64,000 nt of DNA from Roseinatronobacter thiooxidans (lineage in GTDB: Bacteria > Pseudomonadota > Alphaproteobacteria > Rhodobacterales > Rhodobacteraceae): NCBI RefSeq assembly GCF_001870675.1, contig NZ_MEHT01000044.1, forward strand, positions 271,151 to 335,150, written 5' to 3'. Below, in pieces: positions 8,821 through 17,169 of this stretch; position 1 is the first letter of the stretch, and the number at the start of each line of letters is the position of its first letter. The position numbers and the translations under genes were made by a program. The notes beneath the pieces were generated by a model, which did not search any database, was not told the origin of the DNA, and saw only the letters and a list, made by a program, of their open reading frames with translations.

Positions 8821-11016
8821 TTAAGCCGCTTCAGCGGCGTGTTTTGAATAAAAACCCCGCCCTGTATCCGCCATCTGCCGCAGCATGGCCGGTGTCGTGA
8901 ATCGCGGGCCAAAGCGTGCCGCCAGATCGTCACTGACAGAGGCTGCGAATTCAGCGCCCAGCATGTCCAGCCAGCTGAATGGCCCGCCCGACCACGGCGC
9001 AAAGCCCCAGCCCAGAATCGCGCCCACATCGCCTTCGCGGATATCGGTCAGAACACCCTGTTCCAGTGCGCGCACGGCTTCCAGCGCCTGTGCGAACATC
9101 AAACGATGCTGAACTGTCACCAGATCGGGCTGATCCTCTGCTTGGGGAAACTGCGATGACAGCCCTTCCCATAGCCCCTGACGTTTGCCCTTGTCGTCAT
9201 AGCTGTAAAACCCGGCCTTGGCCTTGCGCCCCAAGCGCCCCTGCCCGACCATCCAGAACACCACCTCATCGACATCGCCATCGGGGTAATCGTCGCCCAT
9301 CGCGGCGCGTGTCGCGCGCGCAATCTTGGCCCCCAGATCAAGCGAGGTTTCATCGACCAGTTGCAACGGCCCCAGCGGCATGCCCATCAGCCGCGCCGCA
9401 TTCTCGACCAGCGCAGGCGCCACCCCTTCGCGCACCATCCGCATCCCCTCATTCAGATACGGGATAATGCAGCGATTGGCATAGAAAAACCGCGCGTCAT
9501 TCACCACAATCGGCGTCTTGCGAATCTGGCGGACGAAATCCAGCGCCTTGGCAACGGCCCGCGCGCCTGTCTTGCGCCCTTTGATGATCTCAACCAGCAG
9601 CATCTTGTCCACAGGGCTGAAGAAATGGATGCCAATATAGTTTTCAGGCCGGTTTGACGCCTTGGCCAGTTCGGTAATCGGCAGGGTTGATGTGTTGGTG
9701 GCAAAAATCGCCTCTGCGCCCAACACGGCCTCGGCCTGTGCGGTGACATCGGCTTTCACCTTGGGGTCTTCAAACACAGCCTCGACCACCAGATCACAGT
9801 CGCGCAACGCGGCGTAATCGGTTGTCGGCGTAATCCGCCCCAAGACTTCGGCTTTCTTTTCTTCGCTGAGTTTGCCCCGCTTCATGCCCTTGTCGAGAAT
9901 CCCTTCGGCATGGGCCTTGCCCTTCTCGGCAGAGGCAAGTTCTGCATCTATCAACACCACCTCAATGCCTGCATTGGCCGCGACATAGGCAATGCCCGCG
10001 CCCATCATGCCTGCGCCAAGCACGCCCAGCTTGCGCACTGTTTCATCTGCCACATCGGGACGGTTCGCGCCCTTTTCCAAGGCTTGCTTGTTAATGAACA
10101 GCGACCGGATCATGGCGCTGGATGTGGGGTTCATCAGCACATGCACAAACCAGCGCGCCTCGATCCTCAGCGCGGTGTCAAACGGCACCAAGGCCCCTTC
10201 ATAGACCGCCGACAAAAGCGCCTTGGCCGCCGGATAGGCCCCTTGCGTCTTGCCGTTCACCATGGCCGATGCGCCCACAAAGGTCATGAAGCCTGCAGGG
10301 TGATAGGGCGCGCCGCCGGGCATTTTATAGCCCTTCGCATCCCACGGTTTAACCAGATCGGCATCTGTTGCGCCCAGCACCCACGCTTTCGCACGGGCCA
10401 GCAGGTCGTCAGCTGCAACAACCTCGTCAATGATCCCGGCCGATTTGGCCTTTTTCGGGTCGGACAGTTTGCCCTCCAGCAAGAAGGGGGCCGCACCCAT
10501 CGCGCCCAGCTTGCGCGCAAGCCGCGTGGTGCCGCCTGCACCGGGGAATATGCCGACCAGAATCTCTGGCAGGCCAATCTTGGCCTTGGGGTTATCCGCC
10601 GCGATGATCCGGTGACAGGCCAACGGAATTTCCAGCCCGATCCCCAGCGCGGTGCCGGGCAGCGCTGCAACAATCGGCTTGCCCCCTTTCAGGGTCTTTG
10701 GGTCCATGCCCGCGCGTTCAATCTTGCGCAGGGTGTGGTGCATCGACATGATCCCCTCGAACAGGCCCTTTTCCGGCTGGTCGCCCGCCATTTCCTTCAT
10801 GCGGGCTATGACATTCAAATCCATGCCACCTGCGAAATCGGCCTTGCCAGAGGTGATGATAACCCCTTTGACAGCATCATCGCCCAGCGCCGTTTCAATA
10901 TGGGCATCCAGTTCGCGCAGCCCCTCCATCGACAGCACATTCATCGATTTGTTCGGAATGTCCCAAGTGATCGTCGCCACACCGTCTGCGTCTGTGGAAT
11001 AATGAAAATCGCTCAT
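8821..11016 (-). CDS. fadJ: Multifunctional enoyl-CoA hydratase / 3-hydroxyacyl-CoA dehydrogenase (FadB/FadJ type)
   Basis: Carries out the hydration and NAD-dependent oxidation steps of fatty-acid beta-oxidation. The crotonase domain (about residues 1-190) holds the oxyanion-hole segments (DFAGGMDL, LPGTALGIGLEIPLACH). The Rossmann fold begins at about residue 330 with LGVLGAGMMGAGIAYVAA. The dehydrogenase active-site motif is HFFSPVDKM, and a C-terminal 3HCDH repeat follows. The 731-aa length fits the family alpha subunit. The fadA stop is 15 bases upstream, so this is the last gene of the operon. The sequence does not separate aerobic (FadB) from anaerobic (FadJ) type, so the symbol is provisional. 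Confidence 0.93.
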   Translation of the reverse strand: MSDFHYSTDADGVATITWDIPNKSMNVLSMEGLRELDAHIETALGDDAVKGVIITSGKADFAGGMDLNVIARMKEMAGDQPEKGLFEGIMSMHHTLRKIERAGMDPKTLKGGKPIVAALPGTALGIGLEIPLACHRIIAADNPKAKIGLPEILVGIFPGAGGTTRLARKLGAMGAAPFLLEGKLSDPKKAKSAGIIDEVVAADDLLARAKAWVLGATDADLVKPWDAKGYKMPGGAPYHPAGFMTFVGASAMVNGKTQGAYPAAKALLSAVYEGALVPFDTALRIEARWFVHVLMNPTSSAMIRSLFINKQALEKGANRPDVADETVRKLGVLGAGMMGAGIAYVAANAGIEVVLIDAELASAEKGKAHAEGILDKGMKRGKLSEEKKAEVLGRITPTTDYAALRDCDLVVEAVFEDPKVKADVTAQAEAVLGAEAIFATNTSTLPITELAKASNRPENYIGIHFFSPVDKMLLVEIIKGRKTGARAVAKALDFVRQIRKTPIVVNDARFFYANRCIIPYLNEGMRMVREGVAPALVENAARLMGMPLGPLQLVDETSLDLGAKIARATRAAMGDDYPDGDVDEVVFWMVGQGRLGRKAKAGFYSYDDKGKRQGLWEGLSSQFPQAEDQPDLVTVQHRLMFAQALEAVRALEQGVLTDIREGDVGAILGWGFAPWSGGPFSWLDMLGAEFAASVSDDLAARFGPRFTTPAMLRQMADTGRGFYSKHAAEAA

Positions 11017-11031
11017 ATGTCCTGCTCCCTT

Positions 11032-12243
11032 TTACACGCGCTCGATGAGGGTTGCGGCCCCCATGCCGGATGCGACACACAGTGTCGCCAGCCCCGTGCC
11101 CTTGCCCGTGCGCTCCAACTCGTCCAGCAGCGTGCCGATGATCATGGCACCTGTCGCACCCAGCGGATGGCCCATTGCAATGGCTCCACCATTCACATTC
11201 ACGCGGTCATCGCTGACATTGAACGCCTGCATGAAGCGCAAGACAACTGCGGCAAAAGCCTCATTCACCTCGAACAGGTCAATGTCGGAAATCTGCATGC
11301 CTGCCTCGCGCAGGATCTTCTCTGTCACAGGCACAGGGCCGGTCAGCATGATCGTGGGGTCGGTGCCGATCTTGGCGGTGGCACGAATGCGCGCCCTTGG
11401 TTTTAAACCATATTTTTCGCCAAACTCTTTACTGCCGATCAGCATGCCTGCTGCGCCATCAACAATGCCGGAAGAATTGCCCGCATGGTGGATATGTTCG
11501 ATTTGTGCAAGATGCGGGTATTTCATCAGCGCGACTTTATCGAAGCCCGGCATCACCTCGCCCATATCCTTGAAGGCGGGTTTCAGCGCGCCAAGGCTTT
11601 GCATGTCAGTGCCGGGGCGCAGGTATTCGTCACGGTCCAGAATCGTCAACCCGTTGATATCGGTGACCGGCACGACCGAGTTCACAAAGCGCCCCTCGTC
11701 CCAAGCACGCGCCGCGCGGCGCTGGCTTTCAACGGCCAGTGCATCGGCCATCTCGCGGGTAAAGCCATATTCGGTTGCAATAATATCGGCGGCAATCCCT
11801 TGGGGCACAAAATGCCCTTCCATCGCAACGGATGGGTCAACCGCCACCGCCGCCCCGTCAGACCCCATGGCCACGCGGCTCATCATCTCGACCCCGCCTG
11901 CGACATAGGCCGCGCCAGAGCCGCCACGCACCTGATTGGCGGCGATATTCACCGCCTCCATGCCCGAGGCGCAAAAGCGGTTGATCGCAAGACCGGGCAC
12001 CTGTTCGTCAAAGTCAGAGGCCATAACCGCCGTGCGCGCAAGGCATCCGCCCTGCTCGCCCACTTGGGTGACATTGCCCCAGATCACATCCTCAATCGCG
12101 CGCGTGTCCAGATCGTTGCGTGCTTTCAGTGCGTTCAGCATCAGCGCGGACAGGCGCACAGATGTCACTTCATGCAGGCTGCCATCGGCCCTGCCCTTGC
12201 CACGCGGTGTGCGAATGGCGTCGAATATATAAGCGTCTTGCAT
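11032..12243 (-). CDS. fadA: Acetyl-CoA C-acyltransferase (3-ketoacyl-CoA thiolase)
   Basis: Thiolase of 403 residues that cleaves 3-ketoacyl-CoA in the last step of beta-oxidation. The nucleophilic Cys is in INRFCASGMEA, the catalytic His in NGGAIAMGHPLGATG and the second Cys in LCVASGMGAAT near the C-terminus. The partner FadB-type gene follows after 15 bases, so the two probably form the trifunctional complex. Upstream is the GST gene in the same operon. Confidence 0.94.
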   Translation of the reverse strand: MQDAYIFDAIRTPRGKGRADGSLHEVTSVRLSALMLNALKARNDLDTRAIEDVIWGNVTQVGEQGGCLARTAVMASDFDEQVPGLAINRFCASGMEAVNIAANQVRGGSGAAYVAGGVEMMSRVAMGSDGAAVAVDPSVAMEGHFVPQGIAADIIATEYGFTREMADALAVESQRRAARAWDEGRFVNSVVPVTDINGLTILDRDEYLRPGTDMQSLGALKPAFKDMGEVMPGFDKVALMKYPHLAQIEHIHHAGNSSGIVDGAAGMLIGSKEFGEKYGLKPRARIRATAKIGTDPTIMLTGPVPVTEKILREAGMQISDIDLFEVNEAFAAVVLRFMQAFNVSDDRVNVNGGAIAMGHPLGATGAMIIGTLLDELERTGKGTGLATLCVASGMGAATLIERV

Positions 12244-12255
12244 TGCTGCTCCTCC

Positions 12256-12885
12256 TCAGGTGCGGTCCGCGGGCGAACCGGGCATCAGGTCATAGGGGTG
12301 TTTCCAGCCGGGCAGACCTTCGATACGGTCCAGCCAGCGGTCAATCGCAGGCCATTCAGCGCGGTTGAATCCAAACGGCTCGGGGTAAAACAGATAGCCG
12401 CAACAGGCGAAATCCGCGAGGCTGGGGGCGGCCCCAACAATCCAGTCGCGCGCGCCAAGGTGTTGGTCAAGCACCTTGTAACTCGCCCCAAGCCGCGCCT
12501 GCTGAAAAGCGATCACAGCATCGGGGCGTTTGTGTTCGGGCAGGAAGTTCATCAGAAATCGGGTAGAGCCTGCAAGGGCCGACAACTTGTGATTGTCCCA
12601 AAACAGCCAGCGCAGAACCTCTTGGCGCTCTTGCGCCCTCTCGCCCAGAAACCGGCCTGTCCGCTCGGCACAATGAAGCTGGATGACAGCGGATTGGGTC
12701 AGGACAAGCCCCTCATCTTCCAGCACAGGCACCTCTCCCATCGGGTTGAGGGCGCGGAACTCGGGGCTGCGGGTTGCGCCACCGAAGAAATCCACCCAGA
12801 CCGGCTGCCATGCAACCCCTGCCAACTCCAATGTCAAAGCCGCCTTATAGGCGTTTCCGCTTTCTCCGAAACAGTGCAATTTCAT
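12256..12885 (-). CDS. Glutathione S-transferase family protein
   Basis: The 209-aa protein has an N-terminal thioredoxin-like GST domain (MKLHCFGESGNAYKAALTLEL, with the cis-Pro loop at GEVPVLEDEGLVLTQSAVI) and an all-helical C-terminal domain. The start at 12885 is preferred over an upstream in-frame ATG at 12909 because AGAAGGG precedes it and homology begins there. Placement between the acyl-CoA dehydrogenase and thiolase genes suggests a role linked to acyl or electrophile metabolism, but the substrate cannot be read from sequence. Confidence 0.85.
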   Translation of the reverse strand: MKLHCFGESGNAYKAALTLELAGVAWQPVWVDFFGGATRSPEFRALNPMGEVPVLEDEGLVLTQSAVIQLHCAERTGRFLGERAQERQEVLRWLFWDNHKLSALAGSTRFLMNFLPEHKRPDAVIAFQQARLGASYKVLDQHLGARDWIVGAAPSLADFACCGYLFYPEPFGFNRAEWPAIDRWLDRIEGLPGWKHPYDLMPGSPADRT

Positions 12886-12930
12886 CGCGCATCCCTTCTG
12901 ACGTGGCACCCGGCTTCATGCGGGGGAATT

Positions 12931-12952
12931 GAGTATTTTCAGCAAGAAAATG
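12931..12952 (+). repeat. Dispersed 22-bp intergenic repeat, copy 1
   Basis: GAGTATTTTC followed by AGCAAGAAAATG. Near-copies occur at 13114-13135 (minus orientation), 20440-20461 and, more degenerate, 27102-27125. The arms ATTTTC and GAAAAT can pair as a weak stem. Here it lies just upstream of the GST gene. Confidence 0.6.
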
Positions 12953-13113
12953 CCTGCATCCTTCATTCTCTCTTACCCCCCGCGCGTTAAGGTTAATGCA
13001 CGGTACAGGCTGGAGAGCCGATGACCGTGCAAGGAAATGCCCCGCCTGCCGACCGCCCGGAAACGATGATTTCCAAGAGGGGCCGCCGGTCAGGCGGGGT
13101 ACGCGCATGGTTG

Positions 13114-13135
13114 CATTTTCTTGCCTCAAATACTC
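13114..13135 (-). repeat. Dispersed 22-bp intergenic repeat, copy 2
   Basis: On the - strand it reads GAGTATTTGAGG then CAAGAAAATG. It starts 20 bases past the stop codon of the small RHH-like gene (13155-13367) and is preceded on that strand by GGCGGGA. The weak stem of copy 1 is not kept here. Confidence 0.55.
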
Positions 13136-13154
13136 CCGCCGGAGGCGGATTTGG

Positions 13155-13367
13155 TTATTTCTTCCGGTCTTCAAGGTCCGAATTGAACAGCCGCAGGCGG
13201 TGGCCCAGATTGTCGGCATCGGTCACAGACTCGAAATTCTCGAACAGGAAAGAGAGCGCCTCGCCCTCATCCAGCCCGGCGTCTTGTGCGAAGCGGCGCA
13301 GGCGGCGGTAGCCATCTTCGGTCATGGCAAGAGCGACACGGCGTGTCAGTCTGAACCGCTTTGGCAT
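13155..13367 (-). CDS. Small ribbon-helix-helix-like protein in the beta-oxidation operon
   Basis: The 70-aa protein starts at an ATG preceded by AGAGGAAA. Its N-terminal part (RRVALAMTEDGYRRLRRFAQDAGLDEGEALSFLFENF) has the strand-helix-helix spacing of ribbon-helix-helix DNA-binding proteins, and it ends in a charged tail (DLEDRKK). The much longer reading frame upstream of this start is only the antisense of acyl-CoA dehydrogenase. It sits in the operon between the acyl-CoA dehydrogenase and GST genes. A DNA-binding role is inferred from the pattern only. Confidence 0.65.
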   Translation of the reverse strand: MPKRFRLTRRVALAMTEDGYRRLRRFAQDAGLDEGEALSFLFENFESVTDADNLGHRLRLFNSDLEDRKK

Positions 13368-13428
13368 GGTCTGTTTCCTCTGGCAGCTATCAAAGGGGGG
13401 GCGGCATGCGCCGCGCCCCAGTGTTGAC

Positions 13429-15204
13429 TTAGAAATGCGCAGCGTCCAGTGCCATGACCGTTTCCGCCCCGCTTTGGATGCGCGCCAGATGCAGTGCCGT
13501 GGCAGGCAGGTGACGTGCCATGTAATAGCGCCCTGTTGCGATCTTGGCGTCATAGAAATCGCGGTCAGATGTGGAGCTCTCCAGCGCCGCATAGGCCGCC
13601 TTTGCCATCCGCGCCCAGACCAGCCCAAGGCAGACATGCCCGAACAGATGCATGAAATCGGTCGAGCCTGCCAGCGCGTCATTGGGCGCTTTCATACCCC
13701 GCTGCATGAAGAACATGGCCGCCGCCTGAAGATCCTTGGACGCAGCTTTGAGGGGCACAAGGAAACCTTCCAGCCGCGCATCATTTTCGTTTTCCTTGAT
13801 AAAGGTCTTCACGATCTCGAAAAACGCCATGACATGTTTGCCGCTGTCCTGCGCCAGTTTGCGCCCCACAAGGTCCAGCGCCTGCACGCCATTGGCCCCT
13901 TCATAGATCATGGCGATCCGCGCATCGCGGGCAAACTGGGACATGCCCCATTCCTCAATATAGCCATGCCCCCCGTAAACCTGTTGGGCCTGTATGCACA
14001 TATCGAAGCCCTTATCAGTCAGGAACCCTTTGATGACCGGGGTCAGCAGCGAGATCAGGCCATCGGCGTCCTTGTCCTGCATCCGGTGGGCGCGGTCAAT
14101 CAGGCTGGCCCCCCAGAGTGTGAAGGCGCGCGCCCCTTCGACAAAGCTTTTCTGGTCCATCAGCATGCGGCGCACATCGGGGTGCACGATCAGGGGGTCG
14201 GCGGGGCCATCGGGGTTTTTCGCGCCCGTGACATCGCGCCCCTGAAGGCGGTCCAGCGCATAGGCGCGCGCGTTATCATAGGCCACGGCCGCTTGGGCAT
14301 AGCCTTGCAGGCCCACACCGATGCGGGCCTCGTTCATCATGGTGAACATGGCGCGCATGCCCTTGTGCAGATCACCGATCAGATAGCCGGTCGCCGCGTC
14401 GTAATTCATCACGCAGGTGGCATTGGCATGGATACCCATTTTCTCTTCAATGCTGCCCACGGATACGCCATTGCGTGCGCCAAGGCTGCCATCCTCGCCC
14501 ACAAGGAATTTGGGCACGATAAACAGCGAGATGCCCTTTGTCCCCGCGCCCCCGCCCGGTGCCTTGGCCAGCACCAGATGGATCACGTTTTCGGCCATGT
14601 CGTGATCACCTGCCGAGATAAAGATTTTCTGCCCTGTAATCTTGTAGCTGCCATCGGCCTGCGGTTCGGCCTTGGTGCGCATCAGGCCCAGATCTGTGCC
14701 GCAATGCGGCTCTGTCAGGTTCATGGTGCCGGTCCAGTCCATAGACACCATTTTGGGCAGATATGTCGCCTTCTGGGCATCTGATCCATGCGCAAGAATG
14801 GCCGAGATCGCGCCATGGGTCAGCCCCTGATACATGTTCAGCGCCATATTGGCCGAGACGAAAATCTCACCCACAGCAGAGCCTATCAGATAGGGCAGGT
14901 TCTGGCCGCCAAAGTCTTCGGGCAGGTCCAGCCCGTTCCAGCCCCCTGCCTTGATCTGATCGAAAGCGTGTTTGAACCCCTTTGGCGTATAGACCATGCC
15001 GTTTTCCAGTCGGCACCCTTCGGCATCGCCGCTTGCGTTCAGCGGGGCCATGACATTTTGCCCGAGTTTCGCGGCTTCCTCCAGAATGGCAGAGGTAAAA
15101 TCGGCATCCAGATCGGCATAGCCGGGCACATCGGATGTGCTGATCTGCAACAGATCATGCAGCACGAAATGCAGGTCTTTGGTGGGGGCAGTGTAGCTTG
15201 GCAT
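13429..15204 (-). CDS. Acyl-CoA dehydrogenase (DmdC/FadE-like, 591 aa)
   Basis: FAD-dependent dehydrogenase for the first beta-oxidation step. The N-terminal helical domain begins [14 protein letters not shown], as in the DmdC-type subfamily. The acyl-CoA/FAD middle-domain signature [19 protein letters not shown] is intact. The region [17 protein letters not shown] matches the helical C-terminal domain, followed by the extra C-terminal extension typical of ~590-aa members. Some of these act on 3-methylmercaptopropionyl-CoA, but most are fatty acyl-CoA enzymes. With fadJ and fadA in the same operon, a fatty-acid role is likelier. The stop of the MerR gene lies 12 bases upstream. Confidence 0.9.
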   Translation of the reverse strand: MPSYTAPTKDLHFVLHDLLQISTSDVPGYADLDADFTSAILEEAAKLGQNVMAPLNASGDAEGCRLENGMVYTPKGFKHAFDQIKAGGWNGLDLPEDFGGQNLPYLIGSAVGEIFVSANMALNMYQGLTHGAISAILAHGSDAQKATYLPKMVSMDWTGTMNLTEPHCGTDLGLMRTKAEPQADGSYKITGQKIFISAGDHDMAENVIHLVLAKAPGGGAGTKGISLFIVPKFLVGEDGSLGARNGVSVGSIEEKMGIHANATCVMNYDAATGYLIGDLHKGMRAMFTMMNEARIGVGLQGYAQAAVAYDNARAYALDRLQGRDVTGAKNPDGPADPLIVHPDVRRMLMDQKSFVEGARAFTLWGASLIDRAHRMQDKDADGLISLLTPVIKGFLTDKGFDMCIQAQQVYGGHGYIEEWGMSQFARDARIAMIYEGANGVQALDLVGRKLAQDSGKHVMAFFEIVKTFIKENENDARLEGFLVPLKAASKDLQAAAMFFMQRGMKAPNDALAGSTDFMHLFGHVCLGLVWARMAKAAYAALESSTSDRDFYDAKIATGRYYMARHLPATALHLARIQSGAETVMALDAAHF

Positions 15205-15216
15205 GGGGGACTCCCG

Positions 15217-15615
15217 TTATTCAGCGGCCTTGGGGCTGTCTGCATTGCGCAGCACAGCGTCACCCCAGGCGAGTTCCTGTTTCAGATCGGCAATCGCCTC
15301 ATCAAGTTCGGCGCGCTGGCGCTCCATATCGGCCAGTCTTTGGCAGGCAATGTCATAGGTTTTGCGCAACTGCTTGAGTTCGCTGTCATCGCGGTCATAC
15401 ATATCAAGAAGCTGGCGCAATTCTTCGAGGCTGAAGCCAAAGCGCTTGCCGCGTAAGATAAGCTTCAACCGCGCCTGATCGCGGCGGCCGAACAGCCGGT
15501 GTTGACCGTTGCGCTTGGGGAACAGCAGTTCCTTCGCCTCATAAAACCGCAAGGTACGGGGGGTTACACCGAAATCTGCGCACATCTGGCGGATGTTCTT
15601 ATATTCCAACTCCAT
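15217..15615 (-). CDS. MerR-family transcriptional regulator (first of two, operon-leading)
   Basis: The 132-aa regulator has a MerR winged helix-turn-helix (YKNIRQMCADFGVTPRTLRFYE...RNGQHRLF) followed by a long dimerisation helix to the C-terminus. No metal-binding cysteines are present, so it belongs with the LiuR-like MerR regulators that control acyl-CoA or branched-chain amino-acid catabolism. The start at 15615 has a strong GGAGG; a longer in-frame start lacks homology. It is the first gene of the beta-oxidation operon and probably autoregulates through the operator at 15682. Confidence 0.88.
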   Translation of the reverse strand: MELEYKNIRQMCADFGVTPRTLRFYEAKELLFPKRNGQHRLFGRRDQARLKLILRGKRFGFSLEELRQLLDMYDRDDSELKQLRKTYDIACQRLADMERQRAELDEAIADLKQELAWGDAVLRNADSPKAAE

Positions 15616-15681
15616 TCCAAACCTCCGAAACACTGCGCCACACCTGTGGTGGGCGGGTACATGAACATCGGTATACTGAAG

Positions 15682-15698
15682 TTGACGTGAACGTAAAG
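15682..15698 (+). promoter_or_regulatory. Candidate MerR (LiuR-type) operator
   Basis: TTGACGTGAACGTAAAG is an imperfect palindrome with ACGT-N2-ACGT spacing (ACGTGAACGT). It resembles the site reported for LiuR-type MerR regulators of fatty-acid and branched-chain degradation genes (match from memory). It lies 67 bases upstream of the first MerR start, within what would be its promoter (a TATACC-like -10 on the minus strand follows at about 15671-15676). It therefore fits control of the whole downstream fad operon. Confidence 0.55.
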
Positions 15699-15738
15699 TT
15701 AAACGCTGCGTCACACAACCGCATGACGCGACGTCTTG

Positions 15739-16116
15739 CTATGGGGCGGGCAAAAGCTTCGCCGCATCAGCGCGCAGCTTTTCCAGATCATGGATGGTTT
15801 GGTGCAATTCCTCGGCCTGAAGGCGCAGGGCCACCAACTGGCGGTCGGCCATATCCAGCCATGCGCGCAATTGCGGCTCTGTGCCCTCTTTCTGGTAGAT
15901 TTCCAGCCATTGGCGGATTTCTTCCAGACTGAAGCCAAAGCGCCTGCCGCGCATGATCAGCGTCATGCGCGCCACCTCGCGCGGGGTGTAGAAGCGGTTG
16001 CGCCCCTCTTTTTCGGGGTTAAGCAGCTCGATATATTCGTAATAGCGCAAGGTGCGCGGCGTCACATCAAATTGCGCGCACATCTCTTTGAAGCTCAATC
16101 GCGTCTCACTCGTCAT
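15739..16116 (-). CDS. MerR-family transcriptional regulator (second paralogue)
   Basis: The 125-aa protein shares the architecture of the first MerR: LSFKEMCAQFDVTPRTLRYYEYIELL, then a wing (EGRNRFYTPREVARM), then a single long coiled-coil helix. The start at 16116 has AAGGGG upstream. It lacks sensor cysteines. It lies 123 bases upstream of the first MerR on the same strand, so the two arose by duplication or form a paired control unit over the fad operon. Which one binds the 15682 site cannot be told. Confidence 0.87.
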   Translation of the reverse strand: MTSETRLSFKEMCAQFDVTPRTLRYYEYIELLNPEKEGRNRFYTPREVARMTLIMRGRRFGFSLEEIRQWLEIYQKEGTEPQLRAWLDMADRQLVALRLQAEELHQTIHDLEKLRADAAKLLPAP

Positions 16117-16246
16117 AGCTGCACCCCTTGGCCTAGAGGGCCATGCTACGCGGCCTTCGGGGGAGATGCAATTTTGACACGCGCCCTTGCAAATCGGGCG
16201 CATTCAGGCGCAGAAAGGGGGGGCTTGGCAACAAGGTAGCCCCGAG

Positions 16247-16669
16247 ATGAGCACGTCAAACCCGACAGATTTTATAAACGCCCTGCCCTTTGCCCGCGCG
16301 CTTGGCATGCAGCTTGACGATATTGGCAATGGACAGGCCCAAATCTCGATGCCATGGGACGCGCGCTTTGTTGGCGATCCGGCGACAAGGGTGATTCATG
16401 GCGGCGCGGTTTCGGCCCTGATGGACACCTGCGGGGGCGCGGCGGTCATGTCCTATCCCGGCGCGCTGACCACGGCGACGATTGACCTGCGAATTGACTA
16501 TATGCGCGCGGCCACCCCCGGCCAGCGGATCACGGCGCGGGCGGAATGCTACCATGTCACGCGGCGCGTGGCCTTTGTGCGCGCCACCGCGCATGACGAG
16601 GATACGGACAACCCTGTGGCCACTGCCGCGGGGGCCTTTACCTTTGATCGCAAGGAAGGCCGCACATGA
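16247..16669 (+). CDS. PaaI-family hotdog-fold thioesterase
   Basis: The 140-aa protein has a 4HBT/hotdog fold and a PaaI-type motif: [21 protein letters not shown], with the HGG turn and Asp of the acyl-CoA thioesterase active site. It likely hydrolyses short or aromatic acyl-CoAs. The start ATG 16247 was chosen because the upstream extension shows no family similarity. Its stop overlaps the next start by four bases (ATGA), giving a coupled thioesterase pair divergent from the MerR genes. Confidence 0.86.
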   Translation: MSTSNPTDFINALPFARALGMQLDDIGNGQAQISMPWDARFVGDPATRVIHGGAVSALMDTCGGAAVMSYPGALTTATIDLRIDYMRAATPGQRITARAECYHVTRRVAFVRATAHDEDTDNPVATAAGAFTFDRKEGRT

Positions 16670-17169
16670 AACGCCCCGAACCTGTGCAGCAAGTCAAACA
16701 CCGCCGCGACACGGCCCTGACCACTTTGGTGGGGGCCGTGCCCTATGCAGGCTTTCTGGGCATCGCGTTCGAGCGGCATGGCGATGAGCTGACCGCTGTT
16801 CTGCCCTATGATGAGAAACTGATCGGCAACCCTGTGCTGCCTGCGTTGCATGGCGGGGTGATTGCGTCTTTTCTGGAAGTGGCAGCAATTATCGAGTTGA
16901 GCTGGGCCATGCTATGGGATGAGTTGGAAACAGGTCGCCTATCGCCTGAAAGCATGGCGGAAAACCTGCCGCGCCTGCCCAAGACCATTGATTTCACAGT
17001 CGATTATCTGCGCACCGGCCTGCCGCGCGATGCTTACGCGCGCGCGCGCGTCAACCGCTCGGGGCGGCGCTATGCGTCGGTGCATGTGGAAGCGTGGCAG
17101 GACAACCGCGCTCGGCTGTTTGCGCAGGCGACAGGCCATTTCCTGATGCCACAACGCAGCGATGGCTAA
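16666..17169 (+). CDS. Second PaaI-family thioesterase
   Basis: The 167-aa hotdog protein contains [21 protein letters not shown], in which the family HGG...D/E site has Glu in place of the more common Asp. The fold continues through [23 protein letters not shown]. It overlaps the upstream thioesterase by 4 bases and the downstream MATE gene by 8 bases, so the three form one operon. Substrate is unknown; two non-identical hotdog proteins in tandem can also form a heteromeric enzyme. Confidence 0.84.
   Translation: MKRPEPVQQVKHRRDTALTTLVGAVPYAGFLGIAFERHGDELTAVLPYDEKLIGNPVLPALHGGVIASFLEVAAIIELSWAMLWDELETGRLSPESMAENLPRLPKTIDFTVDYLRTGLPRDAYARARVNRSGRRYASVHVEAWQDNRARLFAQATGHFLMPQRSDG

Noticed and set aside
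9910..11406. 498-codon plus-strand frame opposite fadJ/fadA
   Set aside because: It spans two real genes and their intergenic gap in antisense and lacks a ribosome site and family similarity.
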